From positions 1 through 6,749 of the forward strand of contig JAJXTT010000101.1 in assembly GCA_021783525.1 (NCBI GenBank): DNA of 6,749 bases. Reading direction: 5' to 3'. The position numbers and the translations under genes are program-made. Positions within the stretch are counted from its first letter, which is position 1. Each line of letters begins with the position of its first letter. Below, one piece after another: positions 6,345 to 6,749 of the stretch. The stretch comes from Pseudomonadota bacterium (GTDB lineage Bacteria; Pseudomonadota; Gammaproteobacteria; Burkholderiales; Gallionellaceae). The notes beneath the pieces were generated by a model. It had not been told where the DNA came from. It saw nothing but the letters and a program-made list of their open reading frames with translations, and searched no databases.

Positions 6345-6464
6345 TCCGCAGTCGTCTTTGCCTACCACAATGGAGGTGTAGCCGTCATGCCTCGGTGGGC
6401 GCAGCCTCGATGCGGGCATGACGAGCCGGACGCCAATGATTTGTTTTCAGGAAGCACCCCATGA
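6279..6464 (+). pseudogene. 61-codon ORF containing a stub of an arnA start
   Basis: The ORF begins 3 bp after the arnC stop and its TGA overlaps the arnA ATG (ATGA at 6461-6464). Residues 1-12 (MSNEAATTGAGL) match nothing I recognise; the next part (PVSRIPSPVS) is the translated right heptamer array. Codons at 6348-6380 read AVVFAYHNGGV, against AVVFAYHNVGV at codons 4-14 of the downstream arnA: 10 of 11 residues identical, but about 24 of 33 nucleotides identical, with most differences at third codon positions. After 6383 the frame enters a REP-like palindrome and similarity ends. The most likely reading is the 5' stub of an older or acquired arnA homologue broken by repeat insertion. The coupling arrangement means it may still be translated as a leader peptide. 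No Shine-Dalgarno of normal spacing is obvious. The protein as a whole is unlikely to have a conserved function. Confidence 0.5.
6383..6423. repeat. REP-like imperfect palindrome
   Basis: CGTCATGCC (6383-6391) and GGCATGACG (6415-6423) form a perfect 9-bp inverted repeat. Between them a small inner hairpin is possible (GGGC at 6397-6400 around GCA with GCCT at 6404-6407). The termini resemble the GTCAT-GCC type of extragenic palindromes common in proteobacteria. It begins exactly where the arnA-like similarity of the upstream stub ends. Genome copy number, which would define it as a REP, cannot be seen from one window. Confidence 0.55.
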
Positions 6465-6749
6465 GTCGGGCGGTTGTGTTTGCGTATCACAATGTCGGCG
6501 TCCGTTGCCTGAACGTCCTGCTGGCGCACGGCGTCGATGTGGCGCTGGTGGTGACCCATCGCGACAACCCGAAGGAGACCATCTGGTTCGAGAGCGTGCA
6601 GAAGCTGGCCGAATTGCACGGCATCCCGACCATCACGCCGGACAATCCGAACGTGCCCGAAGTGGAAGAGCGGATACGCGCTTTGCAGCCTGACTTCTAT
6701 TTCTCGTTCTACTACCGCGAGATGCTGAAAGCGCCGCTGCTGGCCATTC
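6461..6749 (+). CDS. arnA: ArnA-like UDP-4-amino-4-deoxy-L-arabinose formyltransferase, N-terminal part
   Basis: The first 96 residues are present; the gene continues past the right edge. MSRAVVFAYHNVGVRCLNVLL, then VVTHRDNPKETIWFESVQKLAELHGIP (30-56), TPDNPNVPEVEERI (59-72) and PDFYFSFYYREML (77-89), follow the N-terminal formyltransferase domain of E. coli ArnA (AYHDMG, THTDNPGE, APDNVNHP, FSFYYR), which puts a formyl group from N10-formyl-tetrahydrofolate on the 4-amine of UDP-Ara4N. The catalytic Asn/His/Asp residues of that domain lie further on and are not in the window. Whether the C-terminal UDP-glucuronate decarboxylase domain is fused, as in E. coli, or encoded separately cannot be seen. 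ATG 6461 has AGGA at 6449-6452, 8 nt upstream, and starts where the family starts. The 185-bp gap from arnC is filled with repeats and an arnA-like stub, unlike the tight spacing elsewhere in the operon. Confidence 0.9.
   Translation, partial: MSRAVVFAYHNVGVRCLNVLLAHGVDVALVVTHRDNPKETIWFESVQKLAELHGIPTITPDNPNVPEVEERIRALQPDFYFSFYYREMLKAPLLAI

Noticed and set aside
5163..6419. 418-codon minus-strand frame opposite arnC
   Set aside because: It is antisense to the clear GT2 gene and its translation has no recognisable domain or membrane pattern.

Overview
The window looks like chromosomal DNA from a GC-rich Gram-negative bacterium, most likely a betaproteobacterium. This is judged from the protein families, from the ExbB-XseA neighbourhood familiar in that class, and from start sites of the type TAAAAT followed by a GC-rich stretch. 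I cannot name a genus with confidence.

Layout. (1) Positions 1-310, minus strand: the first 103 codons of an ExbB/TolQ-type proton-channel gene that runs out of the left edge. (2) Positions 311-712: a 402-bp AT-rich divergent intergenic region. It carries a cluster of DnaA-box-like 9-mers, including one consensus TTATCCACA placed between the arms of a perfect 9-bp inverted repeat. (3) Positions 713-2047: xseA, exonuclease VII large subunit, ending in a probable intrinsic terminator that overlaps its stop codon. (4) Positions 2091-6749: a plus-strand gene cluster for 4-amino-4-deoxy-L-arabinose (Ara4N) modification of lipid A, in the order arnT-like, arnE-like, arnB-like, arnC-like, arnA-like (the last cut by the right edge).

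How the genes work together, from knowledge of the enterobacterial Arn pathway: ArnA oxidises and decarboxylates UDP-glucuronate and formylates the amino sugar; ArnB transaminates the 4-keto sugar; ArnC loads the formylated sugar on undecaprenyl phosphate; a deformylase (ArnD, not in the window) removes the formyl group; ArnE/F flip the lipid-linked sugar to the periplasm; ArnT transfers Ara4N to lipid A. The outcome is reduced negative charge on the outer membrane and resistance to cationic peptides such as polymyxin. Here the membrane-end genes (T, E) come first, unlike the E. coli order B-C-A-D-T-E-F, and only one half of the ArnE/ArnF pair is visible.

The most unusual stretch is 6219-6464, between arnC and arnA. 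Two arrays of a 7-bp unit (GGATACG and variants) face each other as an inverted repeat. The left array is translated as the C-terminal tail of ArnC. Right after the right array is a 36-bp fragment whose first eleven codons encode almost the same peptide as the ArnA N-terminus (AVVFAYHN-GV), with differences mostly at third codon positions. The fragment stops exactly where a REP-like palindrome starts. This looks like the stub of an older or foreign arnA, broken by repeat elements, sitting just ahead of the intact arnA.
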